Source: Schinkia azotoformans LMG 9581 (GTDB lineage Bacteria; Bacillota; Bacilli; Bacillales; Bacillaceae_J). Taken from it: DNA of 64,000 nt. The stretch lies in assembly GCF_000307855.1 (NCBI RefSeq), contig NZ_AJLR01000039.1, forward strand, positions 32,326 through 96,325, given 5' to 3'. Positions 1 to 9,023 of the stretch are shown in pieces (the stretch's first letter is position 1; each line of letters starts with the position of its first letter). The notes beneath the pieces were generated by a model that was not told the origin of the DNA, searched no databases, and worked only from the letters and a program-made list of their open reading frames with translations. A program made the position numbers and the translations under genes.

Positions 1-223
1 CAAGTAAGACTTTGTCTATTGATTCAATAAAAGTTTGGTTAGTGAAATAAAGTGCAAGCCAAATCCCAGTAAAGGCTGTGATTAAATTGGAATTTACAAT
101 TCCAATCTTAACAAGTGATAGAAAGTCATTCCATAATGAAGTCGTTTGAATATCACTCTCTCTATGAGCAGCAGCTTCAAACATAGGATTCCGAGCGCTA
201 TTTATAATTCTAGAGTTGTCCAT
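1..223 (-). CDS. ctaB: Protoheme IX farnesyltransferase (heme O synthase), N-terminal part only
   Basis: The gene runs off the left edge, so only about the first 74 codons are present. The start ATG at 223 follows a strong AAAGGAGG site at 231-240. The stretch reading DFLSLVKIGIVNSNLITAFTG is the conserved opening of Bacillus CtaB, just before the first membrane helix. CtaB adds a farnesyl group to heme b to give heme O, the substrate of CtaA, for the heme-copper oxidases. It is divergent from ctaA, as in B. subtilis. The call is firm for the family; nothing can be said about the missing C-terminal part. Confidence 0.9.
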   Translation of the reverse strand, partial: MDNSRIINSARNPMFEAAAHRESDIQTTSLWNDFLSLVKIGIVNSNLITAFTGIWLALYFTNQTFIESIDKVLL

Positions 224-729
224 CGACTATTTCCTCCTTTACCGTTGTCTAAAGCTACGTCGACCAAAAATAGCCTACTTTGACATTCATAAAAAATATT
301 ATTACTGTGATAAATATCATAGAATTTGAATCTCCAACTTTATTAAACCACAAATCATGAAGAATTTGTTAAATAATAATGAAATTATTTTTACATTTAT
401 ACTAGAATTTTCTAATTACACCTCCAATGATACATTATTAACAAAATTATCACTTATATCATAGTACCACGTTATCTCTTTTAGTAAACTACTATTATCG
501 TATTTTTTATTATAGTTAAGTTTGAAAGTTAAAAAACAATATTAATATAGTAGTAACGGTGTTATTTGTTAAAAAATATATGTTCATACACCCATTTTTA
601 TAATCGTGTTCACATTTTTGACAAAAACAACTCCTGTTTCCATCCTGCTATGTGTGATATATTTAACGTAAAGTAGGGATGGAATAATTATTTTTTTGTA
701 ATATTTTTTATAAAGAAGGTGAAGTGGAC
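224..729. other. Divergent ctaB/ctaA intergenic region (about 500 bp)
   Basis: Very AT-rich and without a convincing gene; a 60-codon frame on the minus strand (584-766) is low-complexity and lacks a ribosome site. It must hold the ctaA and ctaB promoters, but no clean -35/-10 pair stood out. A dyad at 306-321 reads TGTGA-N6-TCATA, one mismatch from the Fnr/Crp-type consensus TGTGA-N6-TCACA. In B. subtilis this region is controlled by ResD; I could not place ResD boxes with confidence. Confidence 0.4.
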
Positions 730-1662
730 TTGAATAGAGGTTTAAAAATTTTATCTGTTGCTTCAAGTATTGTCATGCTTTTGGTACTAATTGGCGGAGC
801 CCTTGTTACTAAGACTGGATCAGGGATGGGCTGTGGTCGTTCGTGGCCGCTTTGTCATGGTCAATTTTTACCTAGCGAAATTAATGGTGAGTTACTTATT
901 GAGCTTTCGCATAGGCTTGTATCGGGATTATCGGTCATTCTTGTAACATGGCTTGCAATCTGGTCCTGGAAAAAGATAGGACATGTAAGAGAAACTAAAT
1001 TTCTAGCATTTCTATCTGTATTTTTCTTAATCGTTCAAGCTTTGCTTGGAGCTGGAGCTGTTATTTGGGGACAAGACCCTGTTATTATGGCCCTGCATTT
1101 TGGTGTTTCTTTAGTTTCAGTTGCATCTGTCTTTTTATTAACTTTGCTCATTTTTGAAGTGGATAAAAAATTTGACGCAGAGTCTTTGATTATCGATAAA
1201 AGTTTACGCTCGCAAATTTATGCAATCAGTATTTATTGTTATATTGTTGTATACACAGGTGCCCTTGTTCGCCATAAAAAAGCTCATTTAGCATGTTTAG
1301 ATTTTCCATTCTGCGATAATAGCGCGATATTTTCTTTACCATCGAATGAGTTTGAATGGGTACAAATGGGACACCGCTTTGCAGCTTTACTTTTCTTCAC
1401 ATGGATTATCATACTGTCGGTTCATATTATTAAACATTATCGCTCGAAACGAGTATTGTTCTGGAGTGCGGTTTCCGCTATCGTCTTAATAATCCTGCAG
1501 CCTTTATCCGGGGCATTCATCATTTACACTAGAGTAAATCTATTTGTTACTTTAGCACATGCTACTTTCATAACAGTTTTATTCTGTGTCCTTAGCTATC
1601 TTGTCCTTCTTTCATCAAGAAGCAAGAAAAACGAAATTAATAATAACAAAAAGATTGCCTAG
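730..1662 (+). CDS. ctaA: Heme A synthase CtaA
   Basis: Integral membrane enzyme that oxidises the C8 methyl of heme O to give heme A for cytochrome aa3 oxidase. About 310 residues with eight predicted membrane segments. The conserved Cys pair in MGCGRSWPLC falls at residues 35 and 42 when the TTG at 730 is used, the numbering known for B. subtilis CtaA. Conserved His positions are visible in LSHRL, ALHFG, QMGHR and LAHAT. An in-frame GTG at 724 lies only one base from the GAAGGTGA ribosome site (715-722), so TTG 730 (7 nt spacing) is preferred. A second Cys pair (LACLDFPFC) is present. Its stop codon overlaps that of convergent ftsW inside a shared terminator. Confidence 0.95.
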   Translation: MNRGLKILSVASSIVMLLVLIGGALVTKTGSGMGCGRSWPLCHGQFLPSEINGELLIELSHRLVSGLSVILVTWLAIWSWKKIGHVRETKFLAFLSVFFLIVQALLGAGAVIWGQDPVIMALHFGVSLVSVASVFLLTLLIFEVDKKFDAESLIIDKSLRSQIYAISIYCYIVVYTGALVRHKKAHLACLDFPFCDNSAIFSLPSNEFEWVQMGHRFAALLFFTWIIILSVHIIKHYRSKRVLFWSAVSAIVLIILQPLSGAFIIYTRVNLFVTLAHATFITVLFCVLSYLVLLSSRSKKNEINNNKKIA

Positions 1663-1679
1663 AGATAGGCAATCTTTTT
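1648..1679. terminator. Bidirectional terminator shared by ctaA and ftsW
   Basis: Perfect 14-bp stem with loop GAGA, flanked by A-run and T-run, so it can work in both directions. Both stop codons (ctaA TAG 1660-1662, ftsW TAG 1661-1659) lie in it. Confidence 0.9.
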
Positions 1680-2807
1680 TTCTTCATTATTCTGTTTTTC
1701 TGAACCTTTTAATCTAGAATACATCGCAATATTGTTCAAGATACCCATCGAAATCATTAATATGACAAGGGACGAACCACCGTAACTTACAAAGGGTAGC
1801 GGGACACCTGTGATCGGAAGTAACCCTGTAAGAGCACCTAAGTTAACAATGGACTGAATACCAATCATACCTGAAATTCCAATTGCTATTAAACTACCGA
1901 ACGGGTCATTCGCCTTCATCGCTACGGTAAAACCCTTCCAAATCATCAACAGTAACATGAATAAAACAAAACCAACACCAAAGATGCCGAGTTCTTCCGA
2001 AATAACCGCCATAATAAAGTCAGTATGTGGCTCGGGAAGATAACCAAATTTTTGGATGCTCTTGCCTAAACCTTCCCCTGTAACACCGCCTGCTGCTATA
2101 GCGATATACGAATTAATGAGTTGATAACCGTTTGAATCAGCTATTTCTTCATGAAAAGGATTATATGCGGCTTCAATTCGTCCCAACTGCTCGTCCGATA
2201 AAAATGGATATAAAAGCATTACTCCTACTACAGCTACAAGTATCAATCGACTAAGATGCTTAGGGCGAATACCCGAACAAAATATAATCATTCCTGAAGT
2301 CGCTAATATAAGCAGACCTGTTCCAAGGTCCGGCTGCTTGTATACTAGTAAAAATATTATAATAATAAATGTTAACGGTGGACCAAAAGCCGGAACGAAC
2401 CTTTCAATATACGATTGTTTATTTGAAAAAACCCCAGCTAAATAAATAATAACACCTAGTTTTATAAACTCTGCCGGTTGAATGCCCAGAAACCCTCTTG
2501 TCGCATTATTAGTTGTCGTCCCAAAAAGCAAAACACCTAAAAGTATTATTGGTGCACCGAAAAAAATTAACTTTAATAACCTTTTATACGCTTTGTATGG
2601 AAAAACCAATGCAATTATGTACACAAATATCCCAAGGAAAAGCCATTTTAATTGTTTCATGAAAAACAAATCTGGTGTTCCTTCATATTTATCGGATACA
2701 GCCACAACCATACTTGAGCTGTAGATCATTATAAGGCCGAATAAACTCAAAATAATGGGCGCCAATACAAGTGTATAGTCATAGGATCTTAACATTTTTT
2801 TTACCAT
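1659..2807 (-). CDS. ftsW: FtsW, SEDS-family peptidoglycan glycosyltransferase
   Basis: Polytopic membrane protein of the FtsW/RodA/SpoVE family, the glycan polymerase of the division septum. About 382 residues with roughly ten membrane segments. SEDS signatures are seen in QPDLGTGLLI and, near the end, in GLLPITGVPLPFVSYGGSS. The ATG at 2807 is chosen because a TTGGAGAG site lies 10 nt upstream; a longer TTG start at 2825 overlaps that site. The resulting N-terminus MVKKMLRSYDYTL matches the usual Bacillus FtsW start. It corresponds to B. subtilis ylaO/ftsW next to ylaN. Unlike in B. subtilis, no pycA separates it from ctaA. Confidence 0.93.
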   Translation of the reverse strand: MVKKMLRSYDYTLVLAPIILSLFGLIMIYSSSMVVAVSDKYEGTPDLFFMKQLKWLFLGIFVYIIALVFPYKAYKRLLKLIFFGAPIILLGVLLFGTTTNNATRGFLGIQPAEFIKLGVIIYLAGVFSNKQSYIERFVPAFGPPLTFIIIIFLLVYKQPDLGTGLLILATSGMIIFCSGIRPKHLSRLILVAVVGVMLLYPFLSDEQLGRIEAAYNPFHEEIADSNGYQLINSYIAIAAGGVTGEGLGKSIQKFGYLPEPHTDFIMAVISEELGIFGVGFVLFMLLLMIWKGFTVAMKANDPFGSLIAIGISGMIGIQSIVNLGALTGLLPITGVPLPFVSYGGSSLVILMISMGILNNIAMYSRLKGSEKQNNEEKKIAYL

Positions 2808-2828
2808 ACTCTTTTGTCTCTCCAACCT

Positions 2829-2865
2829 AAAAGAAAAGGGACTGTCTTATCCTTTTAAGACAGCC
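2829..2865 (-). terminator. Terminator between ylaN and ftsW
   Basis: On the minus strand GGGCTGTCTTA and TAAGACAGTCCC form a stem followed by TTTTCTTTT. It lies between ylaN and the ftsW ribosome site, so ftsW may need readthrough or its own promoter. Confidence 0.8.
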
Positions 2866-2868
2866 CAA

Positions 2869-3153
2869 TTACTTATTTTTTAAAGAAGCTTCATGAAGGG
2901 CTGACAATTCCCTTTCCAGCGACTCAAGCAATGCTTTCCCATTTATATCTTCCACTAACCCAAGCCGAACAGCAAAATCTATTTCCCGTGATAAACCGAA
3001 CATTTGGGTATCTAAAACTTCCTCATATAAAGGACATTGGGGCATTGTTAAATTGTCCATTTGCACTTTAATAAGCTTTAATATTTTATCAGCATCAGCC
3101 TTAAGAAGGGCATATGCCTTTTCTTTATGATCTAAGGCAACCTCTCTAGACAT
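2869..3153 (-). CDS. ylaN: YlaN, Fur-interacting iron-homeostasis protein (DUF1507)
   Basis: Small cytosolic protein of 94 residues, the family's usual length. YlaN is essential in B. subtilis on iron-poor medium. Work in B. subtilis and Staphylococcus aureus showed that it binds Fur and relieves Fur repression. The ATG at 3153 follows GGAGGG with good spacing. The sequence is mostly helical, with Cys41 in the segment [10 protein letters not shown]. It sits between ylaK and ftsW, the conserved position. Family and symbol rest on sequence resemblance and synteny; the iron role is from the literature. Confidence 0.92.
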   Translation of the reverse strand: MSREVALDHKEKAYALLKADADKILKLIKVQMDNLTMPQCPLYEEVLDTQMFGLSREIDFAVRLGLVEDINGKALLESLERELSALHEASLKNK

Positions 3154-3278
3154 GTAATCCCTCCAATAAAAACAAGTCCATTCCTATTTTTCAATCTTAT
3201 CGTTTTATAGGCAAAAATGCAAGGAATATCAATGGACACCGCATAATAATTATGCCGTACTATAGAGGGGTTCATACT

Positions 3279-3431
3279 TGTCTAGCTCCAGCGACTAGCG
3301 ACTAGCGACTAGTAAACTTCACCCACCTCTTTTGCGTAGTCAACATCGATTCGTAACCTCATCGTGTTTCCTATATCTCAGTCGATGCGCTCCATTTTAT
3401 ACGTCGCTGAACAGACGCTTACGCTTTTCCT
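3279..3431 (-). repeat. Dispersed 3'-end element copy 1 (long form)
   Basis: On the minus strand it starts at the ylaK stop codon with TAGGAAAAGCGTAAGCG and ends with GGAGCTAGACA. It shares the inner core CATCGACTGAGATA with copy 3 (26848-26977). The 3' part holds three tandem copies of a 7-bp unit (GCGACTA, 3291-3311). It provides the ylaK stop codon TAG. Confidence 0.8.
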
Positions 3432-4761
3432 ATAACAAGTCTGCTGCTAATTGCGCCAACGATGATCGTTCCCCTTTCAAAAAACGAACATGTCCGCTAA
3501 TCTTTTCTTGTTTAAACTTTTCGACAACATAGGTTAAGCCATTGTTGTATTCATCAAGGTATGGATGGTCAATTTGTTCAGGGTCACCCATTAAGACAAT
3601 TTTACTTTTTTCCCCTACCCTTGTTAAGATTGTTTTCACTTCATGCTTAGAAAGGTTTTGCGCCTCGTCAATGATCATAAATTGTTCAGGGATACTTCTG
3701 CCCCTTATATATGTGAGCGCTTCAACCTGGATGGAACCCATTCCAGCTAAGATCGCATCTAACTCTCCAGGTTTTTTTGTATTAAATAAATACTCTAAGT
3801 TATCATAAATTGGCTGCATCCATGGCCTTAATTTTTCCTCTTTTTCACCTGGCAAGTAGCCAATATCCTTCCCCACAGGTACTATGGGTCTCGCTACTAA
3901 TACTTTCTTGTAAATTCCGAGATCCTCCGTTTGGTAGAGACCTGCAGCCAGTGCTAATAAAGTTTTTCCCGTACCTGCTTTACCAATTAACGTAACAAGT
4001 GGGATATCGGGCTTTAGCAGCATTTCAAAGCCCATAATTTGTTGGACATTTCGTGCTTTAATTCCCCAGACGTGATCTTTATCGTACAAGCATTTTTTGA
4101 CGTTTTTTACTTTTTCATCGATAATCCCAACAGCGGATTGAGATGTTCCGAGTATATCCTTCATAATGATGAATTGGTTTGGAAAATAACTAAAACCCGG
4201 AAGCTTTGAAATATCTAAAATTGATTTCTCATAAAACTCATTTAACAACTCCTTACTTATAAATACAATCTGAAATCCAGAATATATATTGTCATCATAT
4301 TCGACAACACGGTCACTTAAAAAGTCTTCCGCAAGTAAGCCGACTGCATCAGCCTTTACCCTTACTAATACATCCTTACTTACAAGAATAACTCTCCTTC
4401 CATCTTCCTTTTTTTGCTCTTCAAGATCGAGATTAAGGGCGACAGCTAAAATGCGATTGTCATTCGTTTTTTCATCGAATATCTCTTGCAGCTTAATAAA
4501 GGAACGATGATTTAATTCTATCCTAAAAGTCCCACCATTTTCGAGCGGTATTCCCTGATGAATTCTGCCTTGCGTCCGGAGGCGGTCAATCAGTTTTGAA
4601 ACTTGCCTTGCGTTTCTCCCAACTTCATCCATATTTCTTTTTTTAGAGTCAACCTCTTCTAAAACTACTGCTGGTATTACTACTTCGTTGTCATCAAATG
4701 AAAAGATTGAATACGGATCTTGAAGTAATACGTTTGTATCTAGGACATAAATTTTCTTCAA
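3430..4761 (-). CDS. ylaK: PhoH-like PIN-domain ATPase YlaK
   Basis: Fusion of an N-terminal PIN nuclease-like domain (about residues 1-140, opening KIYVLDTNVLLQDP and carrying acidic residues such as EEVDSKK) with a C-terminal PhoH P-loop ATPase. Walker A is LIGKAGTGKT and Walker B is FMIIDEAQN, followed by a helicase-like MGDPEQID. Such PhoH2-type proteins are linked to RNA unwinding and cleavage; the substrate of YlaK is unknown. TTG 4761 is preferred because GGGGGAGA lies 5-6 nt upstream; the GTG at 4764 is too close. The 3' end runs directly into repeat copy 1. Confidence 0.93.
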   Translation of the reverse strand: MKKIYVLDTNVLLQDPYSIFSFDDNEVVIPAVVLEEVDSKKRNMDEVGRNARQVSKLIDRLRTQGRIHQGIPLENGGTFRIELNHRSFIKLQEIFDEKTNDNRILAVALNLDLEEQKKEDGRRVILVSKDVLVRVKADAVGLLAEDFLSDRVVEYDDNIYSGFQIVFISKELLNEFYEKSILDISKLPGFSYFPNQFIIMKDILGTSQSAVGIIDEKVKNVKKCLYDKDHVWGIKARNVQQIMGFEMLLKPDIPLVTLIGKAGTGKTLLALAAGLYQTEDLGIYKKVLVARPIVPVGKDIGYLPGEKEEKLRPWMQPIYDNLEYLFNTKKPGELDAILAGMGSIQVEALTYIRGRSIPEQFMIIDEAQNLSKHEVKTILTRVGEKSKIVLMGDPEQIDHPYLDEYNNGLTYVVEKFKQEKISGHVRFLKGERSSLAQLAADLL

Positions 4762-4924
4762 CACTTCTCCCCCTGACCTCTATTTTTGACTATCTTAAAA
4801 GGAGATTTTATTTGGACGGCTTTTGTTTTAAATATATGAATGGACGAATAATCTTAGACGAATATATGAACAATAAATCAATAAACATTATTTTTTAAAA
4901 TTATATGGAAAGGTTGGAGAAGTG

Positions 4925-5512
4925 GTGCGAAAATTATTGTTAACAACCATTTCATTTTTATTTGTTGCAGCAGGCTGCGCTGGAAACAATGATGAAAAAA
5001 CAGCCCTTAACAATGGACAAAATAATTTCATAACAGTTAATCAACCAAACAATAATGTAAAAGGGCAACTTACAGGGGAACAAATTGCAGAACATCTCGT
5101 TGATTTAGCAACAAGAAATCCCGATGTTAAGGATGCTACGGCAGTTGTTGCCGGAAATTACGCTGTAGTTGGAATCGATGTCGACAAGGACTTGGAAAGA
5201 TCGCGTGTTGGATCAGTTAAATATTCAGTTGCTGAAACGTTAAAGGATGACCCTTATGGAGCCAAGGCTGTTGTAGTGGCTGATGCAGACACGGTAGAAC
5301 GACTTCGAGAAATGCGGAAGGATATACAAAACGGCAAACCTGTCTCAGGTGTAATGAATGAACTGGCAGCTATCGTCGGTCGTCTCATGCCCCAAATTCC
5401 TTATGATATTAATACAGATGAAGGACCTAATGAAGGAAACAACAAGCAATTGAAAAAAGGGGAAAAAAAGCAACTGGATCAGATCCAGAAAGAACAATCG
5501 AAAGCTAAATAA
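4925..5512 (+). CDS. ylaJ: YhcN/YlaJ-family sporulation lipoprotein
   Basis: Secreted lipoprotein of about 195 residues. A short signal peptide ends in the lipobox VAAGC, followed by a polar, Asn-rich linker and a YhcN/YlaJ domain (TRNPDVKDATAVVAGNYAVVGIDVD). The C-terminal tail is rich in Lys, Glu and Gln. Members of the family occur in spore membranes or affect germination in B. subtilis; the biochemical role is not known. Two GTG codons open the frame; the second (4925) lies 5 nt from GGAG (4916-4919) and is preferred over 4922. It is divergent from ylaK and ends in a terminator shared with the next gene. Confidence 0.88.
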   Translation: MRKLLLTTISFLFVAAGCAGNNDEKTALNNGQNNFITVNQPNNNVKGQLTGEQIAEHLVDLATRNPDVKDATAVVAGNYAVVGIDVDKDLERSRVGSVKYSVAETLKDDPYGAKAVVVADADTVERLREMRKDIQNGKPVSGVMNELAAIVGRLMPQIPYDINTDEGPNEGNNKQLKKGEKKQLDQIQKEQSKAK

Positions 5513-5514
5513 AT

Positions 5515-5556
5515 GAAAAAAGCTTAGCGGGGAACGCCCCTGACTAAGCTTTTTTC
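5515..5556. terminator. Bidirectional terminator (ylaJ / pyridoxamine-oxidase-like gene)
   Basis: Long stem AAAAAAGCTTAG...CTAAGCTTTTTT with an inner GGGG/CCCC pairing. It overlaps the end of the minus-strand gene. Confidence 0.88.
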
Positions 5557-5999
5557 ATTGCATCCATTACTTGTCGATCCAACTTTTCCGCAGCATTTTG
5601 ATCATAGGTTTTCTCATAGGAAATATCCGCAGAAATTTTTGAACCATAAAACATAACATCACGTACTGCTTCAACATCAATAGCAATTAGTCCAAGTTTA
5701 AGTGGAGTATCTTCAAGTTTTTCGGCTTTAATATGTGCTTTTCCACTTATTGAATATGTAGTTCCATTTGCGATCGTGGTTAACACGACGTTAGGGTTAT
5801 GTTTAATATTTTGAACGATTCTTGAGCGATTATCTACAGCAAAGTATAGTGTGTTATGATCGGGAGCGTATACCCATGAAATCGCATTTACGTTTGGACC
5901 ATTTGTTTCGAAATCAACAGTAGCAATGGTTGCATATCTTTCCTTCTGTAAAAAAGGCATAAGCTCCTCTGTCAACTGCTGTTCAACTTGATTAGCCAT
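5544..5999 (-). CDS. Pyridoxamine 5'-phosphate oxidase-like flavin-binding protein
   Basis: 151 residues resembling the split-barrel PNPOx-like fold: YATIATVDFETNGPNVNAISWVYAPDHNTLYFAVDNRSR matches the strand pattern of general-stress and heme-utilisation members, with flavin as the usual cofactor. The true substrate cannot be read from sequence. ATG 5999 follows an AGGAGG site. In B. subtilis the nearby ylaL is a candidate orthologue by position only, so no symbol is given. It is convergent with ylaJ. Confidence 0.75.
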   Translation of the reverse strand: MANQVEQQLTEELMPFLQKERYATIATVDFETNGPNVNAISWVYAPDHNTLYFAVDNRSRIVQNIKHNPNVVLTTIANGTTYSISGKAHIKAEKLEDTPLKLGLIAIDVEAVRDVMFYGSKISADISYEKTYDQNAAEKLDRQVMDAMKKA

Positions 6000-6126
6000 T
6001 TAAAAAACCTCCTCATAATACTTTCTTAATACTTTCTTAATTTACTATACCTTTTTTAGAACTAATTAAAACCTATACTTAAATTTATTTGCAATTTAAC
6101 TTATAATGAAATTCGAGGTGAATGAA

Positions 6127-6327
6127 ATGAGGGTTAAATGTGTCCTTTGCGATAAAATAAATGTAATAGATGATGAATCTCAAATTGCAAAAAGATTAAG
6201 AAACCGACCGATCCATACATATATGTGTGAAGAGTGCAGCTCAAGAATTGGGACAAAAACCGAAGAAAGAAAGGAAACGGGGAAATTTAGACTATACAAA
6301 CACAGTGACTACGGAGAAAAGTTTTGA
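6127..6327 (+). CDS. ylaI: YlaI-family small zinc-ribbon protein (DUF2197)
   Basis: 66-residue protein with two Cys pairs, CVLC near the N-terminus and CEEC in the middle, giving a single zinc-ribbon. The rest is basic and polar. ATG 6127 is chosen because GAGGTG (6115-6120) lies 6 nt upstream; the longer frame from 6106 starts before this site. Function is unknown. Neighbours ylaJ, ylaH and typA match the B. subtilis order. Confidence 0.85.
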   Translation: MRVKCVLCDKINVIDDESQIAKRLRNRPIHTYMCEECSSRIGTKTEERKETGKFRLYKHSDYGEKF

Positions 6328-6330
6328 AAT

Positions 6331-6370
6331 AAAAAAGCTAGCTGACACAATTAAGTGCGCTAGCTTTTTT
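6331..6370. terminator. Bidirectional terminator after ylaI
   Basis: AAAAAAGCTAGC and GCTAGCTTTTTT form a perfect 12-bp stem around a 16-nt loop. It serves ylaI (+) and the convergent 96-residue gene (-). Confidence 0.88.
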
Positions 6371-6661
6371 TTATTCTTCAATAATTGGATACTTATCTGG
6401 TTCCCTTTCGATTGCATTTAACATGAAATCGATTAAATCCTTTGGAAACCGCATTGACTTTTCTTCACCATTTAATAGGTAATAAACAAAATATAGATCT
6501 TCATTATACTCAAGGCGTACTACTTCTTCGATTTTGTGGTCCTCTTTTAATACTAATTCAAAATGTTCAAGAGTCTCTTTGGCTGCTTTATCATTTGGTC
6601 TAGCATCACTCACTACTTTAATGCTCAACCAATTGTAAAAAGCATCTTGTAAACTTTTCAC
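6371..6661 (-). CDS. Conserved hypothetical protein, 96 residues
   Basis: Not recognised as a named family. It is acidic, soluble and probably alpha/beta: MKSLQDAFYNWLSIKVV opens with an amphipathic helix, and the end is FPKDLIDFMLNAIEREPDKY. No metal or catalytic motif is visible. It lies 12 nt downstream of ylaH and probably shares its transcript. The frame is clean, has codon use like its neighbours, and ends at a terminator, so it is a real gene. Confidence 0.75.
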   Translation of the reverse strand: MKSLQDAFYNWLSIKVVSDARPNDKAAKETLEHFELVLKEDHKIEEVVRLEYNEDLYFVYYLLNGEEKSMRFPKDLIDFMLNAIEREPDKYPIIEE

Positions 6662-6673
6662 AGCGAATACCCC

Positions 6674-7009
6674 TTATTCTGTTTTTTCATTTTGTCGTTC
6701 TTTCCGTTGCTGATACATTCGGAATCTATAGATGCCAAGTACTACAGCAGTGATAACTAAACCTTCCGCAACGGGCAAGCGTACACCTAATAAAGTGAGA
6801 GGTGAACAGCCGATAAATAATAAAATATAGACAATGATTGTTTTAACGATTGAAAGCTTTCGGGCAAAACCAAGATTAAATACAATAATCGTTAATATTA
6901 CAATGATGATATAAAGAAGAAGCATTCCTCTCTCGATATTATTGTGTACTCCTACAAGTTCGGCAAAGGCTGATAGCATCGAAGGGTCAATCTTCGTTAC
7001 TTCCTCCAT
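6674..7009 (-). CDS. ylaH: YlaH-like membrane protein
   Basis: Small membrane protein of about 111 residues with three hydrophobic segments (LLLYIIIVILTIIVFNLGF, IVKTIIVYILLFIGCSPLTL, AEGLVITAVVLGIY) and a basic C-terminal tail. The pattern GFARKL...PVAEGLVI is shared with B. subtilis YlaH. ATG 7009 is preferred because AGAGGAG (7018-7024) lies 8 nt upstream; a GTG at 7027 would precede that site. Function is unknown. It sits just downstream of typA on the same strand, the conserved arrangement. Confidence 0.85.
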   Translation of the reverse strand: MEEVTKIDPSMLSAFAELVGVHNNIERGMLLLYIIIVILTIIVFNLGFARKLSIVKTIIVYILLFIGCSPLTLLGVRLPVAEGLVITAVVLGIYRFRMYQQRKERQNEKTE

Positions 7010-7049
7010 TTTAGCCACTCCTCTCACCTGGTAATACTGATTTTTCTAT

Positions 7050-8888
7050 TTATTCAACTACAGCATATTTATTTTTCTTAGCTGCTTTTTCACGTTCGTT
7101 TGTATTTAAAAGTTTCTTACGAAGCCTGATCGATTGTGGTGTTACCTCACAATATTCATCATCATTTAAATACTCCAAGGATTGTTCCAATGACATTGTT
7201 CTAGCTTTTTTAATAGTTACAGTTGTATCTTTAGTTGCTGAACGAACATTGGTAGCATGCTTGACCTTAACAATATTTACTGACAAATCATTTTCGCGGG
7301 TATGTTCCCCTACAATCATGCCTTCGTATACTTCTGTTCCCGGCTCTATGAAAATAACGCCGCGATCTTCTAATGCCTGAATACTGTACGCAGTTGCTTT
7401 TCCTGCTTCAATGGAAACGAGTACACCTTGGCGACGGCCACCAACTTGTCCGTGAATAACAGGTTTATAGCTATCAAACGAATGGTTGATAATTCCAAAA
7501 CCACGGGTTAATGTCATAAAATCAGTTGTATAACCGATTAAACCGCGTGATGGAATTAAAAATTCCATTCGCACTTGACCATTCCCATTATTAACCATGT
7601 CTAACATTTCGCCTTTTCTAGAACCTAATGACTCAATTATAGCACCGGTGTGCTCTTCTGGAACATCAATTTGGACACGTTCTACCGGTTCACATTTAAC
7701 ACCATCGATTTCACGAATAATAACCTCAGGTTTTGACACTTGCAATTCGTAGCCCTCACGGCGCATATTTTCAATTAATATCGATAAATGGAGTTCACCA
7801 CGTCCTGAGACTATCCAAGCATCAGGTGACTCTGTGTTGTCAACACGTAAGCTTACATCAGTCTGCAATTGCTGACGAAGGCGTTCCTCAAGCTTTCTGC
7901 TTGTAATCCATTTCCCTTCCCGTCCGGCGAATGGACTGTTGTTTACTAAGAATGTCATTTGCAAAGTCGGTTCATCAATTCTTAACACAGGTAAAGCCTC
8001 TTGGTGTTCTACTGGGCACACTGTCTCGCCAACATTGATTTCTTCCATTCCAGAAACCGCCACAAGATCCCCAGGATAGGCTTCTTGAATTTCAACACGC
8101 TTCAAACCAATAAAACCAAATATCTTCGTAACGCGGAACTGCTTCACCGAACCGTCAAGTTTCATTAGTGCTACTTGTTGGCCAACCTTCATCGTTCCTC
8201 GGAAAACACGTCCAATTCCGATACGTCCGACATAATCATTGTAATCTAACAGTGCTACCTGGAATTGAAGCGGTTCTTCACGGTTATCAATCGGAGCCGG
8301 GATATGCTCTATTACAGCTTCAAATAGGACTGTCATATCCTCGTCCTGTGTATGATGATTCAAACTTGCTGTACCATTGATTCCTGAAGCATAAATGACG
8401 GGGAATTCTAATTGCTCCTCATCTGCACCCAACTCAATAAATAAGTCCAAAACTTCATCTACAACCTCTTCAGGCCTTGCAAAGTCACGGTCAATTTTAT
8501 TAACAACGACAATTGGAGTTAATTTTTGTTCTAGCGCTTTTTTCAAAACAAATCGTGTTTGTGGCATGCATCCCTCATAAGCATCAACTACAAGTAATAC
8601 GCCATCCACCATTTTCATGATCCGTTCAACTTCACCGCCAAAGTCGGCGTGTCCCGGAGTATCCATAATATTAATACGGGTGCCTTTGTAATTAATGGCA
8701 GTATTTTTCGCTAAAATGGTAATCCCACGTTCTCTTTCAATATCACCAGAATCCATCGCTCTTTCGTCAACATGTTCGTTTGAACGAAATGTTCCAGATT
8801 GCTGTAATAGCTTGTCTACTAGTGTTGTTTTTCCGTGGTCTACGTGTGCAATGATCGCAATGTTTCTTATATCCTGTCTTAAATTCAA
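7050..8888 (-). CDS. typA: Ribosome-associated translational GTPase TypA/BipA
   Basis: EF-G-like GTPase that binds 70S ribosomes and assists ribosome assembly and stress or cold adaptation. About 612 residues. GTPase motifs: G1 AHVDHGKT, G2 region RGITI, G3 DTPGHAD, G4 NKID. Domains II, III and V and the TypA-specific C-terminal domain ([15 protein letters not shown]... [20 protein letters not shown]) follow. TTG 8888 is chosen: GGAG ends immediately before an ATG at 8897 (no spacing), while TTG lies 9 nt away and gives the [12 protein letters not shown] start that aligns with the B. subtilis protein. Confidence 0.97.
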   Translation of the reverse strand: MNLRQDIRNIAIIAHVDHGKTTLVDKLLQQSGTFRSNEHVDERAMDSGDIERERGITILAKNTAINYKGTRINIMDTPGHADFGGEVERIMKMVDGVLLVVDAYEGCMPQTRFVLKKALEQKLTPIVVVNKIDRDFARPEEVVDEVLDLFIELGADEEQLEFPVIYASGINGTASLNHHTQDEDMTVLFEAVIEHIPAPIDNREEPLQFQVALLDYNDYVGRIGIGRVFRGTMKVGQQVALMKLDGSVKQFRVTKIFGFIGLKRVEIQEAYPGDLVAVSGMEEINVGETVCPVEHQEALPVLRIDEPTLQMTFLVNNSPFAGREGKWITSRKLEERLRQQLQTDVSLRVDNTESPDAWIVSGRGELHLSILIENMRREGYELQVSKPEVIIREIDGVKCEPVERVQIDVPEEHTGAIIESLGSRKGEMLDMVNNGNGQVRMEFLIPSRGLIGYTTDFMTLTRGFGIINHSFDSYKPVIHGQVGGRRQGVLVSIEAGKATAYSIQALEDRGVIFIEPGTEVYEGMIVGEHTRENDLSVNIVKVKHATNVRSATKDTTVTIKKARTMSLEQSLEYLNDDEYCEVTPQSIRLRKKLLNTNEREKAAKKNKYAVVE

Positions 8889-9023
8889 ACTTGTCATCTC
8901 CTATATATTCTTCACTATTTGTGTTATAGTTTAGGTTGTATTCGTTATTTTTATCACAACTTAAAGATTATAACACCAATTATCATAAAATGTAAAAAAG
9001 TTTCTTTTAGGAGTTGACAAAAA

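Noticed and set aside
584..766. 60-codon minus-strand frame opposite the ctaA start
   Set aside because: Low-complexity, rich in Lys, Ile and Tyr, no ribosome site, overlaps ctaA and its promoter region.
3291..3311. CRISPR-like tandem repeats
   Set aside because: Only three 7-bp units without spacers, inside a dispersed element; no cas genes.
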